Origin: Pseudomonas wayambapalatensis | Lineage (GTDB): Bacteria; Pseudomonadota; Gammaproteobacteria; Pseudomonadales; Pseudomonadaceae | DNA length: 64,000 bases | Direction: 5' to 3' | Assembly (NCBI GenBank): GCA_014268975.2 | Contig: CP077096.1 | Coordinates: 3,633,501 to 3,697,500, forward strand | Part shown: in pieces, positions 26,863 to 37,714 of the stretch | Layout of the letters: each line of letters opens with the position of its first letter | How positions within the stretch are numbered: position 1 is the first letter of the stretch | Made by a program: the position numbers and the translations under genes | Notes under the pieces: generated by a model | Database searches by the model: none | What the model saw: the letters and a program-made list of their open reading frames with translations, nothing else | Told to the model about the DNA's origin: nothing

Positions 26863-27822
26863 ATGGGCCTTTTGATCGACGGCCGCTGGCATGACCAGTG
26901 GTACCAGAACAGCAAGGATGGCGCCTTCCGCCGCGAAAACGCCCAGCGCCGCAATGCGCTGCCTGCGGCCGAAGCAGGCCGTTACCACTTGTATGTTTCA
27001 CTGGCTTGCCCATGGGCGCACCGCACCCTGATCTTCCGCGCACTCAAGGGCCTGGAGCCACTGATCGACGTATCTGTGGTGAGCTGGCTGATGGGCGAGC
27101 ACGGCTGGACCTTCGACATCGCACAGGGCTCGACCGGCGATCATCTCGACGCCCTACAGTACCTGCATCAACGCTACACCGTGGATGATCCGCACTACAC
27201 GGGCCGAGTGACCGTACCGGTCCTGTGGGACAAGCAAGAGCAGCGCATCGTCAACAACGAGTCAGCGGAAATCATCCGCATCTTCAACAGCGCGTTCGAC
27301 GAGTTGACCGGCAATCGCCTGGACCTCTACCCCGAGCCACTGCGCAGCACCATCGATGCGCTCAACGAACGCATTTACCCGACGGTGAACAACGGCGTGT
27401 ATCGCGCAGGCTTCGCCACCACCCAGGAGGCGTACGAGGCAGCGTTCGATGAGGTGTTCAACGAGCTGGATCACCTGGAAGCGCTGCTCGACAGCCAGCG
27501 CTACCTGGCCGGCGAATACCTGACCGAGGCGGATGTAAGGCTGTTCACCACGCTGGTGCGCTTCGACGCGGTGTATCACGGGCACTTCAAGTGCAACCTG
27601 CGGCGGCTGGCGGACTACCCGAACCTCTCCAACTGGCTACGCGAGCTTTATCAGTGGCCAGGGGTGGCGCAGACGGTGGATATGGAACATATCCAGAAGC
27701 ACTACTACATGAGCCACAAGACCATCAACCCGAACGGCATCGTACCCAAGGGGCCACTGCAGGACTTCACATTGCCCCATGATCGTGAACGGTTGGCGGG
27801 CAAGGGCATATGGCAGGGTTGA
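26863..27822 (+). CDS. Glutathionyl-hydroquinone reductase (YqjG/Xi-class GST)
   Basis: This 319-aa Xi-class glutathione transferase has the CPWAHRT active-site motif with C49. It reduces glutathionylated hydroquinones. The conserved FDIAQGSTGDHLDALQYLHQ segment and the C-terminal helical domain with LTEADVRLFTTLVRFDAVYH are diagnostic of the class. ATG at 26863 follows GGAGCTCC; a TTG 12 bases earlier is less likely. It is monocistronic and followed by a REP pair. Confidence 0.9.
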   Translation: MGLLIDGRWHDQWYQNSKDGAFRRENAQRRNALPAAEAGRYHLYVSLACPWAHRTLIFRALKGLEPLIDVSVVSWLMGEHGWTFDIAQGSTGDHLDALQYLHQRYTVDDPHYTGRVTVPVLWDKQEQRIVNNESAEIIRIFNSAFDELTGNRLDLYPEPLRSTIDALNERIYPTVNNGVYRAGFATTQEAYEAAFDEVFNELDHLEALLDSQRYLAGEYLTEADVRLFTTLVRFDAVYHGHFKCNLRRLADYPNLSNWLRELYQWPGVAQTVDMEHIQKHYYMSHKTINPNGIVPKGPLQDFTLPHDRERLAGKGIWQG

Positions 27823-27829
27823 AATCATT

Positions 27830-27937
27830 GGGGCTGCTTTGCAGCCCATTCGCGGGCAAGCCCGCCCCCACAGGTTTAAAGCGGCGCCGTACCTGTGGGA
27901 GCGGGCTTGCCCGAGAATGGGTCACGAAGTGGCCCCA
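27830..27937. repeat. REP pair between convergent genes
   Basis: Two inverted copies of the P. putida-type REP sequence (CGCGGGCAAGCCCGC and GCGGGCTTGCCCG), with flanking CCACAGG / CCTGTGGGAG, lie between the GST gene and cysG. Short outer stems are present too (GGGGCTGC / GCAGCCC). The element may also end transcription. Confidence 0.88.
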
Positions 27938-27941
27938 GTGA

Positions 27942-29333
27942 TCAGCTGTTCTGCGCCCCTTCGAACCAGGCCAGCTTGTCACGCAACTGCACCACTTCCC
28001 CAACGATCACCAGGGTCGGCGCATGCACTTCATGCCGGGCCACCAGGTCCGGCAGGTCTGCCAGGGTCCCGGTGAACACGCGCTGATTGCGGGTCGTGCC
28101 CTGCTGCACCAGCGCTGCCGGCGTGCTTGCCGCACGGCCATGACGGATCAACTCGGCGCAGATGGTCGGCAAGCCTACCAGGCCCATGTAGAACACCAGT
28201 GTCTGGGCTGGCGCCACCAGGTCATTCCAGGGCAGGTTGCTGGTGCCGTCCTTGAGATGGCCCGTGACGAAGCGCACCGACTGGGCGTAGTCGCGGTGAG
28301 TCAGTGGAATACCGCCGTAGGCCGAACAGCCGCTGGCCGCCGTGATACCCGGCACAACCTGGAAGGGGATGCCCTCGTCGGCCAGTTCCTCGATCTCCTC
28401 GCCGCCACGGCCGAAGATGAACGGATCGCCGCCCTTCAGGCGCAACACCCGCTTCCCCTGGCGGGCCAGATCGACCAACAGGCGGTTGATCTGGTCCTGG
28501 GGCACAGCATGGTCAGCGCGGCGCTTGCCGACATAGATGCGCTCGGCATCACGCCGACACATCTCGATGATGGCCGGGGCCACCAGACGGTCGTAAAGCA
28601 CCACGTCGGCCTGCTGCATCAGGCGCAGGGCACGGAAGGTCAGCAAGTCGGGATCACCAGGGCCGGCACCGACCAGATAGACCTCGCCACCCTGCTGTAC
28701 AGGCGCGCCATCGACCATGGCCTGCAACAGCCGCTCGGCTTCGGCGCCCTGCCCGGCCAACTGCCGCTCGGCGATCGGCCCCTGGAACACAGTCTCCCAG
28801 AAGCCGCGACGCTGGTTGACGTCCGGGTACAGCGCCTTGACCTTGTCACGAAAACGCGCGGCCAGGCCTGCCAACTCGCCGTAGGTGGACGGAATCCAGG
28901 TCTCGAGCTTGGCCCGGATCAAACGTGCCAGCACCGGCGCATCGCCGCCACTGGAAACCGCCACCACCAACGGCGAGCGATCGACGATGGCAGGGAAGAT
29001 CACCGTGCACAGGGCCGGTGCATCCACCACGTTGACCGGTAGGTTGCGCGCCTGTGCGTCCGCCGATACCTGTGCGTTGAGCCCCGGGTCATCAGTGGCG
29101 GCGATCACCAGACGGCAACCCTCCAGGTCAGCGACCTGATAGCCGCGCACCAGCACCTCTCCGCTGCCTTCCCTGGCCAGCGCGGCCAGCTGGCCGTCGA
29201 CTTCCGGCGCGACCACCCGCAGCACGCCGCCGGCATCCGCCAACAGGCGCGCCTTGCGCAGGGCGATCTCACCGCCGCCGACGACCAGTACCCGGCCGCC
29301 CTGCAGCTTATGGAACAGCGGCAGGTACTTCAT
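27942..29333 (-). CDS. cysG: Siroheme synthase (multifunctional)
   Basis: This 463-aa fusion makes siroheme for sulfite and nitrite reductases. The N-terminal half (about 1-200) is the precorrin-2 dehydrogenase/ferrochelatase, with VLVVGGGEIALRKARLL as its NAD-binding loop. The C-terminal half (about 215-460) is uroporphyrinogen-III methyltransferase, with VYLVGAGPGDPDLLT and RLKGGDPFIFGRGGEE. The length equals that of typical CysG. It is on the same strand as serS, with no gap after the serS stop, and is probably co-transcribed. Confidence 0.96.
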   Translation of the reverse strand: MKYLPLFHKLQGGRVLVVGGGEIALRKARLLADAGGVLRVVAPEVDGQLAALAREGSGEVLVRGYQVADLEGCRLVIAATDDPGLNAQVSADAQARNLPVNVVDAPALCTVIFPAIVDRSPLVVAVSSGGDAPVLARLIRAKLETWIPSTYGELAGLAARFRDKVKALYPDVNQRRGFWETVFQGPIAERQLAGQGAEAERLLQAMVDGAPVQQGGEVYLVGAGPGDPDLLTFRALRLMQQADVVLYDRLVAPAIIEMCRRDAERIYVGKRRADHAVPQDQINRLLVDLARQGKRVLRLKGGDPFIFGRGGEEIEELADEGIPFQVVPGITAASGCSAYGGIPLTHRDYAQSVRFVTGHLKDGTSNLPWNDLVAPAQTLVFYMGLVGLPTICAELIRHGRAASTPAALVQQGTTRNQRVFTGTLADLPDLVARHEVHAPTLVIVGEVVQLRDKLAWFEGAQNS

Positions 29334-30614
<1,281 letters not shown>

Positions 30615-30645
30615 ATCGTTCTCTCGTTGTGTTTTAGGTGTTGGT

Positions 30646-31020
30646 TCAGATTCGGGTCAGGGCCAGGCCGGCCCAGGTGGCGAGCAGCCCGCCCAGCACG
30701 CTGGCGGCGGCATAGCCGAAGGCCAGGGGCGCCTGTCCGCTTTCGAGCAGGCGCACGGTATCCAGTGAAAAGGACGAAAAGGTGGTCAGCCCGCCGACGA
30801 AGCCGACGATCAGCCCCGCACGCACCTCGATCGGCACGCCGGGCTTGTTGAGAAACAGGCCGTACAGCACACCGATGATCAGGCAGCCCACCAGATTGAC
30901 CGCAAGCGTAGCGAGATAGAAGTGTCGTGGCCAGTGGGCATTGACCCAGTTGCCCGCAGCAAAGCGAAGCAAGGTGCCAGCAATACCGGCGGCGCTCACC
31001 GAGGCGATCAGAGCAATCAC
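30646..31020 (-). CDS. crcB: Fluoride-specific ion channel CrcB/Fluc
   Basis: This 124-aa, four-helix membrane protein exports fluoride as a dual-topology dimer. AGIAGTLLRFAAGNW and GFVGGLTTFSSFSLDTVRLL (with the TTFSSF fluoride-track motif) are diagnostic. The start ATG overlaps the rarA stop, so expression depends on the upstream genes. There is no room for a fluoride riboswitch directly ahead of it. Confidence 0.95.
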   Translation of the reverse strand: MIALIASVSAAGIAGTLLRFAAGNWVNAHWPRHFYLATLAVNLVGCLIIGVLYGLFLNKPGVPIEVRAGLIVGFVGGLTTFSSFSLDTVRLLESGQAPLAFGYAAASVLGGLLATWAGLALTRI

Positions 31021-32342
31021 GTTTTTCTCCGTTGACGAGGGCTGTTGCGGTCCAGCTCGGCAAGGTGGCGCAGTTTCTCGCCAATCTTCAATTCCAGGCC
31101 TCGTGGCACTGGCTGGTAATAGGGGCGTGGCTCGAGCTCGTCGGGGAAATAGTCTTCGCCCGCAGCGTAGGCGTCCGGCTCATCATGGGCGTAGCGGTAT
31201 TCGTCGCCGTAGCCCAGTTGCTTCATCAGCTTGGTCGGTGCGTTGCGCAGGTGCAGTGGCACTTCGAGCGAGCCGTGCTCGGCGGCCTCGCGCAGGGCGG
31301 TCTTGAAGCCCATGTAGACAGCGTTGCTCTTGGGTGCGCAGGCCAGGTAGGTGATGGCCTGCGCCACTGCCAGCTCGCCCTCGGGGCTGCCCAGGCGCTC
31401 CTGGACATCCCAGGCCGCCAGGCACAGGCTCAGTGCGCGGGGGTCGGCGTTGCCGATGTCCTCGCTGGCCATACGCACCACGCGGCGAGCGATGTACAAA
31501 GGATCGCAACCGCCGTCGAGCATGCGCGCGAACCAATACAGCGCGCCGTCGGGGTTGGAGCCGCGCACCGACTTGTGCAGCGCCGATATCTGGTCATAGA
31601 ACGCCTCGCCGCCCTTGTCGAAGCGGCGGCGGCTGTCGCCAAGCAGGCTTTGCAGCATCTGCACGTCGATTTCGCTGCCATCCTCGGCAAGGTCGGAAGC
31701 GTTCTCGAGGAAGTTGAGCATGCGCCGACCATCGCCATCGGCAGCGGCCATGAGCATCTTGAACGCCTCATCGCCGACCCGCAGGTTGCGCTTGCCCAGC
31801 CCACGCTCTTCGGTCAGCGCACGGTTGACCAACTTGCGCAGGGCCGCTTCGTCCAGGCTCTTGAGTACATAGACCCGAGCCCGTGACAGCAAGGCGTTGT
31901 TCAGCTCGAACGAGGGGTTTTCAGTGGTGGCGCCGATGAACAGCAAGGTGCCGTCTTCGACGTAGGGTAGAAAGGCATCCTGTTGGGACTTGTTGAAGCG
32001 GTGCACTTCGTCGACGAACAGGATGGTGCGCCGGCCATACTGGCCGGCCTGCTGCTTGGCCACCTCGACGGCCTGGCGGATTTCCTTGACCCCCGCCAGC
32101 ACCGCCGAGACCGTTTCGAAATGCGCATCGCAGAACTGCGCAAGCAGCCGGGCCAGCGTGGTTTTGCCAACTCCCGGCGGCCCCCAGAAGATCATCGAGT
32201 GCAGCGCACCCTGCTCCAGCGCTTCACGCAGCGGCTTGCCACGCGCCAGCAAGTGCTCCTGGCCCACGTACTCATCCAGGTTGGACGGACGCAGGCGAGC
32301 AGCCAGAGGCTGGGCAACGGGTTCGCTTCGAAACAGGTCCAT
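31017..32342 (-). CDS. rarA: Replication-associated recombination protein RarA (MgsA)
   Basis: This 441-aa AAA+ ATPase acts at stalled replication forks. Walker A is GPPGVGKTT (about residue 55) and Walker B is ILFVDEVHRFNKSQQDAFLP (about 110). TTENPSFELNNALLSRARVY is the sensor-1/arginine-finger region, and a helical tetramerisation domain fills the C-terminus. Gene order lolA-rarA-crcB-serS is typical of Pseudomonas. It starts 11 bases after lolA ends. Confidence 0.95.
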   Translation of the reverse strand: MDLFRSEPVAQPLAARLRPSNLDEYVGQEHLLARGKPLREALEQGALHSMIFWGPPGVGKTTLARLLAQFCDAHFETVSAVLAGVKEIRQAVEVAKQQAGQYGRRTILFVDEVHRFNKSQQDAFLPYVEDGTLLFIGATTENPSFELNNALLSRARVYVLKSLDEAALRKLVNRALTEERGLGKRNLRVGDEAFKMLMAAADGDGRRMLNFLENASDLAEDGSEIDVQMLQSLLGDSRRRFDKGGEAFYDQISALHKSVRGSNPDGALYWFARMLDGGCDPLYIARRVVRMASEDIGNADPRALSLCLAAWDVQERLGSPEGELAVAQAITYLACAPKSNAVYMGFKTALREAAEHGSLEVPLHLRNAPTKLMKQLGYGDEYRYAHDEPDAYAAGEDYFPDELEPRPYYQPVPRGLELKIGEKLRHLAELDRNSPRQRRKT

Positions 32343-32353
32343 GATGCCTCGCG

Positions 32354-32977
32354 TTACTCCTGGATGACGTCGGCGCCTTCCGGGATCTTGAACTGGAACG
32401 TGCTCGCCGGGACAGCCTGGTTGGCCTTGACCCCGTTGAACAGGATGTTGGTGCGCTGACCGACGCTGTCGATCAGTTGCATGTCATTGATCAGCCCTTT
32501 GCGGAACGAGATGCGCAGGGAGTCGAACAGCGTGTCCTTGGTCTTGGGCTTGAGGGTGAAGTCCATGACCTCGCCCTGCTCCTTCGACGCGATGTCGAAG
32601 CTCTGGCTGATCTTGGAGACATCGCCGGACAGCAGCAACGCCGGGGTCTGGCTCAAACGCACATCAAGCTTCTTCACCGTGGCCTGTTCCAGGTCCGGGT
32701 CCCACAGGGTGACTTTCTGGCCATCGGACACCACCACCTGCTCTTGCGGCGCATCGGTGTGCCAGTAGAACAGCCCCGGGCGCTTGACCGTCATCTTGCC
32801 GGTCGTTTCCTGCAAGCTGGTGCCGCTGGCATCCAGAGTCAACTGAGAGAAGTTGGCCTCGATGGTCTGGGACTTTTCCAGCAACTGGGTCAGGCGCTGT
32901 ACATCTTGCTCACCGGCATAAGCGGTAACCGAGCCAAGGGTCAGGGCAGAAACCAACAGCATGCGAATCGCGCGCAT
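32354..32977 (-). CDS. lolA: Outer-membrane lipoprotein carrier LolA
   Basis: This 207-aa periplasmic chaperone ferries lipoproteins from LolCDE to LolB. The signal peptide MRAIRMLLVSALTLGSVTAY ends in AYA, before GEQDVQRL. KRPGLFYWHTDAPQEQVVVS and DGQKVTLWDPDLEQATV are conserved LolA blocks. The ATG at 32977 is chosen because GAGG sits six bases before it; ATGs further upstream are not well supported. It is 62 bases downstream of ftsK. Confidence 0.94.
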   Translation of the reverse strand: MRAIRMLLVSALTLGSVTAYAGEQDVQRLTQLLEKSQTIEANFSQLTLDASGTSLQETTGKMTVKRPGLFYWHTDAPQEQVVVSDGQKVTLWDPDLEQATVKKLDVRLSQTPALLLSGDVSKISQSFDIASKEQGEVMDFTLKPKTKDTLFDSLRISFRKGLINDMQLIDSVGQRTNILFNGVKANQAVPASTFQFKIPEGADVIQE

Positions 32978-33039
32978 GGGAATCCTCATTGAGCAGTGGA
33001 TAGGCCGGACGCCGTCGTTGGCGCCCGACAAAGTGATCA

Positions 33040-35454
33040 TCAATCGCGCGGGCCACCTGGGGCAATCACTTCCCGCGAGCCGTTGCTGTTCATCGGAGTG
33101 ACCACACCGGCCATCTCCATCGCCTCGATCATCCGCGCGGCACGGTTGTAGCCGATCTTGAGCTTGCGCTGTACCGCTGAAATCGATGCACGACGGCTTT
33201 CAAGCACGAACTGCACCGCTTCGTCGTACAGGGCGTCGGTTTCCGCATCGTCGCCATCGCCACCGCCGCCACCACCTTCGAAGCCGCTGCCAGCCTCTTC
33301 GACGCCGTTGAGGATGTCGTCGTTGTAGTCCGGCGCCCCCCGCAGCTTCCAGGCTTCGACCACACGGTGAACTTCATCGTCGGATACGAACGCACCATGG
33401 ACCCGGATCGGCAGGCTGGTACCCGGTGGCATGTAGAGCATGTCACCGTGGCCGAGCAACTGTTCGGCACCGCCCTGGTCGATGATGGTCCGCGAGTCGA
33501 TCTTGCTCGACACCTGGAACGCCATGCGGGTAGGAATGTTGGCCTTGATCAGACCGGTGATCACATCGACCGATGGACGCTGGGTAGCGAGAATCAGGTG
33601 AATACCCGCCGCCCGCGCCTTTTGGGCGATTCGGGCGATCAGCTCTTCGACCTTCTTGCCGACGATCATCATCATGTCGGCGAACTCGTCGACGATGACC
33701 ACGATGGTCGGCAGGGTTTTCAGCGTCGGCGGCTCGTCTTCCATGCTCTCGCGGCGGTACAGCGGATCGTGGATAACCTCGCCCGCTTCCTGGGCATCCT
33801 TGATCTTGCGGTTGAAGCCCGCCAGGTTACGCACGCCCATGGCGGCCATCAGCTTGTAGCGGCGCTCCATCTCGGCGACGCTCCAGCGCAGGGCGTTGGC
33901 GGCGTCCTTCATGTCGGTGACCACCGGGCACAGCAGGTGCGGAATGCCTTCGTAGATCGACAGTTCGAGCATCTTCGGGTCGATCATGATCAGCCGCGCA
34001 TCTTCGGGGCCGGACTTGAACAGGATCGACAGGATCATCGCGTTCACACCCACCGATTTACCGGAACCGGTAGTACCGGCCACCAGCAAGTGCGGCATCT
34101 TGGCCAGATCGGTGATCACGGGCTTGCCGCCGATGTCATGCCCCAGCGCCAGGGCTACCGGCGACTTGGCTTCGTCGTATTGAGACGAGGACAGGACCTC
34201 GGAGAACCTCACCATCTGACGGTTCTCGTTGGGAATCTCGATGCCCACGGTGGTCTTGCCGGGAATCACCTCGACCACCCGCACGCTGGTCACTGCCAGC
34301 GAACGCGCCAGGTCCTTCGCCAGGTTGGCGATGCGGCTGACCTTGACACCTGCAGCCGGCTGGATTTCATAACGAGTAATCACCGGGCCCGGATGGATGG
34401 AGTCCACCGACACCTCGACACCGAACTCCTTCAGCTTGATTTCCAGCAGATGACCGACGCCGGCCAGCGACTCGGGCGAATACTCGATTTTCTTCTGCTC
34501 GGCCGGGTCGAGGATGGAGATCGACGGCAGCGTGCCTTCCACGGCGCTGTCGACGAACAACGGTGCCTGCTTCTCCTTCATCACCCGCTTGCTCGGTTCG
34601 GGCGCCTTGACCGGGGCCGGGATATTGATCACTGGCGCCGGCTGTTGCTCGCGCTGGGCCACATGCTTGGTCAGGGCCTCGTCGCGCTCGATGATGCGCT
34701 CGCGGGCCTTGACCTGCTCGCGCTTGTCCGTAACCACAGGGGCGACCACTTCATCGACCTGGTCGTCCACCTCGCGCAGTTGCGCCACCAGGCGTTTGCG
34801 CTCGTTGCGCGCCTCCCACCAGCGGTTGGCCGCACCTTGCACCAGTTCGAACAGGTCGAGGGTGATCTTGCCGGTGAGGTCCATGACCTTGAACCACGAA
34901 AGGTCGGTGAACACGGTCAGGCCGAACAGGAACAGGGCGATGAACATCAGCGTGCTGCCCTGCACGTTCAGCAGGTTGCGCGCCAGGTCGCCCAGGCTTT
35001 CACCCAGGGCGCCGCCAGCGGAGAACGGCATGCTCGCGGGAGGGTGGAAATGGATATGCGCCAGCGCCGCGCCCGACAACACCAGGAATACCAGGCCGAT
35101 CAGGCGCCAGGAGAACAACCAGCCGCTCCACTGCCAGGGCTGGTGGCGCTCGCGAAAGATCTGCCAGGTCTTGATTGCCAGCAGCAACGGGAAAATGTAG
35201 GCGAAGTAGCCGAGCACCATGAACAGGATGTCGGCGAAGAAGGCACCGGCGCGACCGGCAGCATTCTGCACCTGGTCGACGTTGCTGGTGTGGCTGAAGC
35301 TCGGATCGGAGGTGTCGTAGGTCAGCAGCGCCATCCACAGATACAGGCACAGGGCACCGACGGCGATCAGCGCGCCCTCCTTGAGGCGGTAATGCAACTG
35401 CTGGCGCCACAACGGCACGGGCAAAGGGGTCGGGGTTGCGGTGGATTTCTTCAA
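33040..35454 (-). CDS. ftsK: DNA translocase FtsK
   Basis: This 804-aa divisome protein clears chromosome dimers by pumping DNA to XerCD/dif. Four N-terminal membrane helices lie in residues 25-190, followed by a short charged linker. The motor domain has Walker A in GTTGSGKSVGVN and Walker B in IVVIVDEFADMMM. A C-terminal gamma winged helix reads KLKIGYNRAARMIEAMEMAG, which reads the KOPS sequences. No ATG exists before the first helix in a sensible place; the TTG at 35454 (TTG-AAG-AAA) with AGGA upstream is the best start. Confidence 0.94.
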   Translation of the reverse strand: MKKSTATPTPLPVPLWRQQLHYRLKEGALIAVGALCLYLWMALLTYDTSDPSFSHTSNVDQVQNAAGRAGAFFADILFMVLGYFAYIFPLLLAIKTWQIFRERHQPWQWSGWLFSWRLIGLVFLVLSGAALAHIHFHPPASMPFSAGGALGESLGDLARNLLNVQGSTLMFIALFLFGLTVFTDLSWFKVMDLTGKITLDLFELVQGAANRWWEARNERKRLVAQLREVDDQVDEVVAPVVTDKREQVKARERIIERDEALTKHVAQREQQPAPVINIPAPVKAPEPSKRVMKEKQAPLFVDSAVEGTLPSISILDPAEQKKIEYSPESLAGVGHLLEIKLKEFGVEVSVDSIHPGPVITRYEIQPAAGVKVSRIANLAKDLARSLAVTSVRVVEVIPGKTTVGIEIPNENRQMVRFSEVLSSSQYDEAKSPVALALGHDIGGKPVITDLAKMPHLLVAGTTGSGKSVGVNAMILSILFKSGPEDARLIMIDPKMLELSIYEGIPHLLCPVVTDMKDAANALRWSVAEMERRYKLMAAMGVRNLAGFNRKIKDAQEAGEVIHDPLYRRESMEDEPPTLKTLPTIVVIVDEFADMMMIVGKKVEELIARIAQKARAAGIHLILATQRPSVDVITGLIKANIPTRMAFQVSSKIDSRTIIDQGGAEQLLGHGDMLYMPPGTSLPIRVHGAFVSDDEVHRVVEAWKLRGAPDYNDDILNGVEEAGSGFEGGGGGGDGDDAETDALYDEAVQFVLESRRASISAVQRKLKIGYNRAARMIEAMEMAGVVTPMNSNGSREVIAPGGPRD

Positions 35455-35863
35455 AACGCGTCTATTCCTGCGCTCGCTGCGCGTTAAATAGTGATCGAGC
35501 CGATGACTGGCCGACGAACCACTACTTTTATCATTACTGCCCGCCCGCCGCCATGGCGGCACGCCGCATGGCACATGAACAGAGGGCCGATTTCCATGGG
35601 TGCAATTTGAGCATGCATTTTGTTCTGTGACAAAGGCTTATGCTGTATTTTTGCACAGGTATGACAGCAAATGTCCGGGTTGGTGCCGGATGGCTCACTA
35701 ATGCGTAGGAAACCGCCTCAAACGCTGCGCCAAAACCACGCATGACGGGCAGGGACCAACCCTGGCCGCCGGCAACCTCCCCCAGGCAGCACAAGACCAG
35801 ACGTTGACCACACTTCTTGCAGCCGCCATGCTGCCCGCTCCCCTCCCCCACCGCCGAAAGACC
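35455..35863. other. Divergent ftsK/aat promoter region, no gene seen
   Basis: These 409 bases separate ftsK and aat. No frame has a convincing start and codon use. There is an AT-richer core around 35610-35680 and a small hairpin (TCCGG-7-CCGGA) near 35671-35687. From memory, P. aeruginosa carries trxB1 between these two genes; I see no trace of it here. Confidence 0.5.
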
Positions 35864-36544
35864 ATGCTCACCTGGCTGACCCGCGACTCGCTGACCTTCC
35901 CGCCCCTGGAAAAAGCCCTGCACGAGCCCAACGGCCTGCTCGCCGCCGGTGGCGACCTGACGCCCGAGCGCCTGGTCCAGGCCTATCGCCATGGCTGCTT
36001 CCCCTGGTATCAGGACGGCCAGCCCATCCTCTGGTGGTCACCGGATCCGCGCACCGTGCTGTTCCCGGACGAGCTGCACGTTTCGCGCTCACTGGCCAAG
36101 CTCATACGCCAGGGCCGCTACCAGGTCACTTTCGACAGCGACTTCGAACGGGTCATCGCCGCTTGCGCCGCACCCCGCGACTATGCTGACGGCACCTGGA
36201 TTACCGACAGCATGCGGGCCGCCTACTGTGAATTGCATCGACGCGGCATCGCCCATTCGGTGGAGGTGCGCCAGGATGGCGAGCTGGTCGGCGGCCTGTA
36301 TGGCCTGGCCATGGGCCAGCTGTTCTTCGGAGAGTCCATGTTCAGTCGCGCCGACAACGCTTCGAAGGTCGGCTTCGCCACCCTGGTCGAGCACCTGCGC
36401 CAGGCTGGCTTTGCCCTGATCGACTGCCAGATGCCGACCAACCATCTGCACAGCCTCGGCGCCCGTGCCATCAGCCGCGCCGAGTTCGCCCGCTACCTCG
36501 CGCGCCACCTCGACCAGCCCTGCAAGGCAACCTGGGTTCGCTAG
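35864..36544 (+). CDS. aat: Leucyl/phenylalanyl-tRNA-protein transferase
   Basis: This 226-aa enzyme adds Leu or Phe from tRNA to proteins with N-terminal Lys or Arg, making them N-degron substrates for ClpS/ClpAP. The protein opens MLTWLTRDSLTFPPLEKAL. It has NGLLAAGGDLTPERLVQAYR and GCFPWYQDGQPILWWSPDPR, the family signature, and GGLYGLAMGQLFFGESMFS. The start is at 35864, with a weak GAAAG site. It is followed by ate, also in the pathway. Confidence 0.95.
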   Translation: MLTWLTRDSLTFPPLEKALHEPNGLLAAGGDLTPERLVQAYRHGCFPWYQDGQPILWWSPDPRTVLFPDELHVSRSLAKLIRQGRYQVTFDSDFERVIAACAAPRDYADGTWITDSMRAAYCELHRRGIAHSVEVRQDGELVGGLYGLAMGQLFFGESMFSRADNASKVGFATLVEHLRQAGFALIDCQMPTNHLHSLGARAISRAEFARYLARHLDQPCKATWVR

Positions 36545-36599
36545 GCGAGTTCCCATTGCTGGCATACACTTAAGACAACGTCTTGCCGAGGGGTCAATC

Positions 36600-37307
36600 A
36601 TGACAGAGTTGGCGCGGTTGAAGTTCTATGCCACTCAACCTCACTCCTGCAGCTATCTGCCGGAGGAGCAGGCGACCACGCTGTTCCTGGACCCTAGCCA
36701 GCCGATGGACGTACATGTGTACGCCGACCTTTCGGAAATGGGTTTTCGTCGCAGCGGCGATCATCTCTACCGCCCGCACTGCCAGAATTGCAATGCCTGC
36801 GTACCGGCTCGCATCCCTGCAGCACGCTTCATCCCCAATCGCCAGCAGCGGCGCATCCTCAAGCGCAACGCCGACCTCACCGTCACCGCTGCGCGCCCGG
36901 CGTTCAAGGAAGAGTACTTCGACCTGTATCGACGCTACATCGAACAGCGCCACTCGGATGGCGACATGTACCCGCCCAGCCGCGACCAGTTCTCCACCTT
37001 TCTGGTGCGCGACCTGCCATTCTGCTGGTTCTACGAGTTCCGCCTCGAAGGCCGCCTGCTGGCGATCGCCGTGTGCGACCTGCTGCCTAACGGCCTTTCG
37101 GCGGTCTACACCTTCTACGAGCCCGATGAAGAACGTCGCAGCCTAGGGCGCTTTGCCATTCTCTGGCAAATCACCGAGGCACTGCGGCAGAATCTCGAGG
37201 CGGTCTACCTGGGCTACTGGATCAAGAACTGCAAGAAGATGAACTACAAGACCCAGTATCGCCCCATCGAATTGCTGATCAACCAGCGTTGGGTCAGCCT
37301 CAACTGA
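36600..37307 (+). CDS. ate: Aspartate/glutamate leucyl-transferase (Bpt)
   Basis: This 235-aa bacterial protein transferase adds Leu to N-terminal Asp or Glu. The N-terminal cysteine-containing region (HSCSYLPEEQATTLFLDP) and CQNCNACVPARIPA form the conserved Cys cluster. The C-terminal YLGYWIKNCKKMNYKTQYRP is the ATE signature. GAGGGG lies seven bases before the ATG. It is 55 bases after aat, so aat-ate are one unit feeding the ClpA/ClpS genes on the other strand nearby. Confidence 0.94.
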   Translation: MTELARLKFYATQPHSCSYLPEEQATTLFLDPSQPMDVHVYADLSEMGFRRSGDHLYRPHCQNCNACVPARIPAARFIPNRQQRRILKRNADLTVTAARPAFKEEYFDLYRRYIEQRHSDGDMYPPSRDQFSTFLVRDLPFCWFYEFRLEGRLLAIAVCDLLPNGLSAVYTFYEPDEERRSLGRFAILWQITEALRQNLEAVYLGYWIKNCKKMNYKTQYRPIELLINQRWVSLN

Positions 37308-37409
37308 AAGCATTGGCTTGAAACACAGTTTTCGGGCATAATCCACGCCACTTTTTTGCCCGGTGCAGTCGTGCGTCGGGCCATCTCTGGATACCGAGGG
37401 CTTTACTGC

Positions 37410-37628
37410 ATGTCGAAAGAAGACAGCTTCGAAATGGAAGGCACTGTCGTCGACACCCTGCCCAACACCATGTTCCGCGTGGAGTTGGAAAACGGGCACG
37501 TCGTTACCGCGCACATCTCCGGCAAGATGCGCAAGAACTACATCCGCATTCTCACTGGCGACAAGGTCCGCGTCGAACTGACGCCGTACGACCTGAGCAA
37601 GGGCCGCATCACTTACCGTGCGCGCTAA
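37410..37628 (+). CDS. infA: Translation initiation factor IF-1
   Basis: This 72-aa OB-fold protein binds the ribosomal A site during initiation. The full sequence fits the family from [20 protein letters not shown] to [12 protein letters not shown] at the C-terminus. The ATG at 37410 follows GAGGGCTTTACTGC. A longer frame starting at 37356 is rejected. An intrinsic terminator follows 12 bases after the stop. Confidence 0.98.
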
Positions 37629-37640
37629 GCTCCAGCCATG

Positions 37641-37671
37641 AAAAAGCCCGGCCAATGTGCCGGGCTTTTTT
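37641..37671 (+). terminator. Terminator after infA
   Basis: The stem AAAAAGCCCGG / CCGGGCTTTTT with an eight-base loop gives a T-tail on both strands. It lies just after infA. Confidence 0.92.
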
Positions 37672-37714
37672 GTATCTGCGCAATCGCAAGGAGCGGCTTC
37701 ACAGGGCTGCAGGA

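Noticed and set aside
30615..31020. A possible fluoride riboswitch for crcB
   Set aside because: The crcB start overlaps the rarA stop, so there is no leader in which it could lie, and no such fold was seen downstream.
33367..35487. A 706-codon open frame on the plus strand opposite ftsK
   Set aside because: It is a mirror of the GC-rich ftsK coding strand, with Q/H/R-rich text and no motifs. Similar long antisense frames lie opposite nuoM, clpA, icd and idh.
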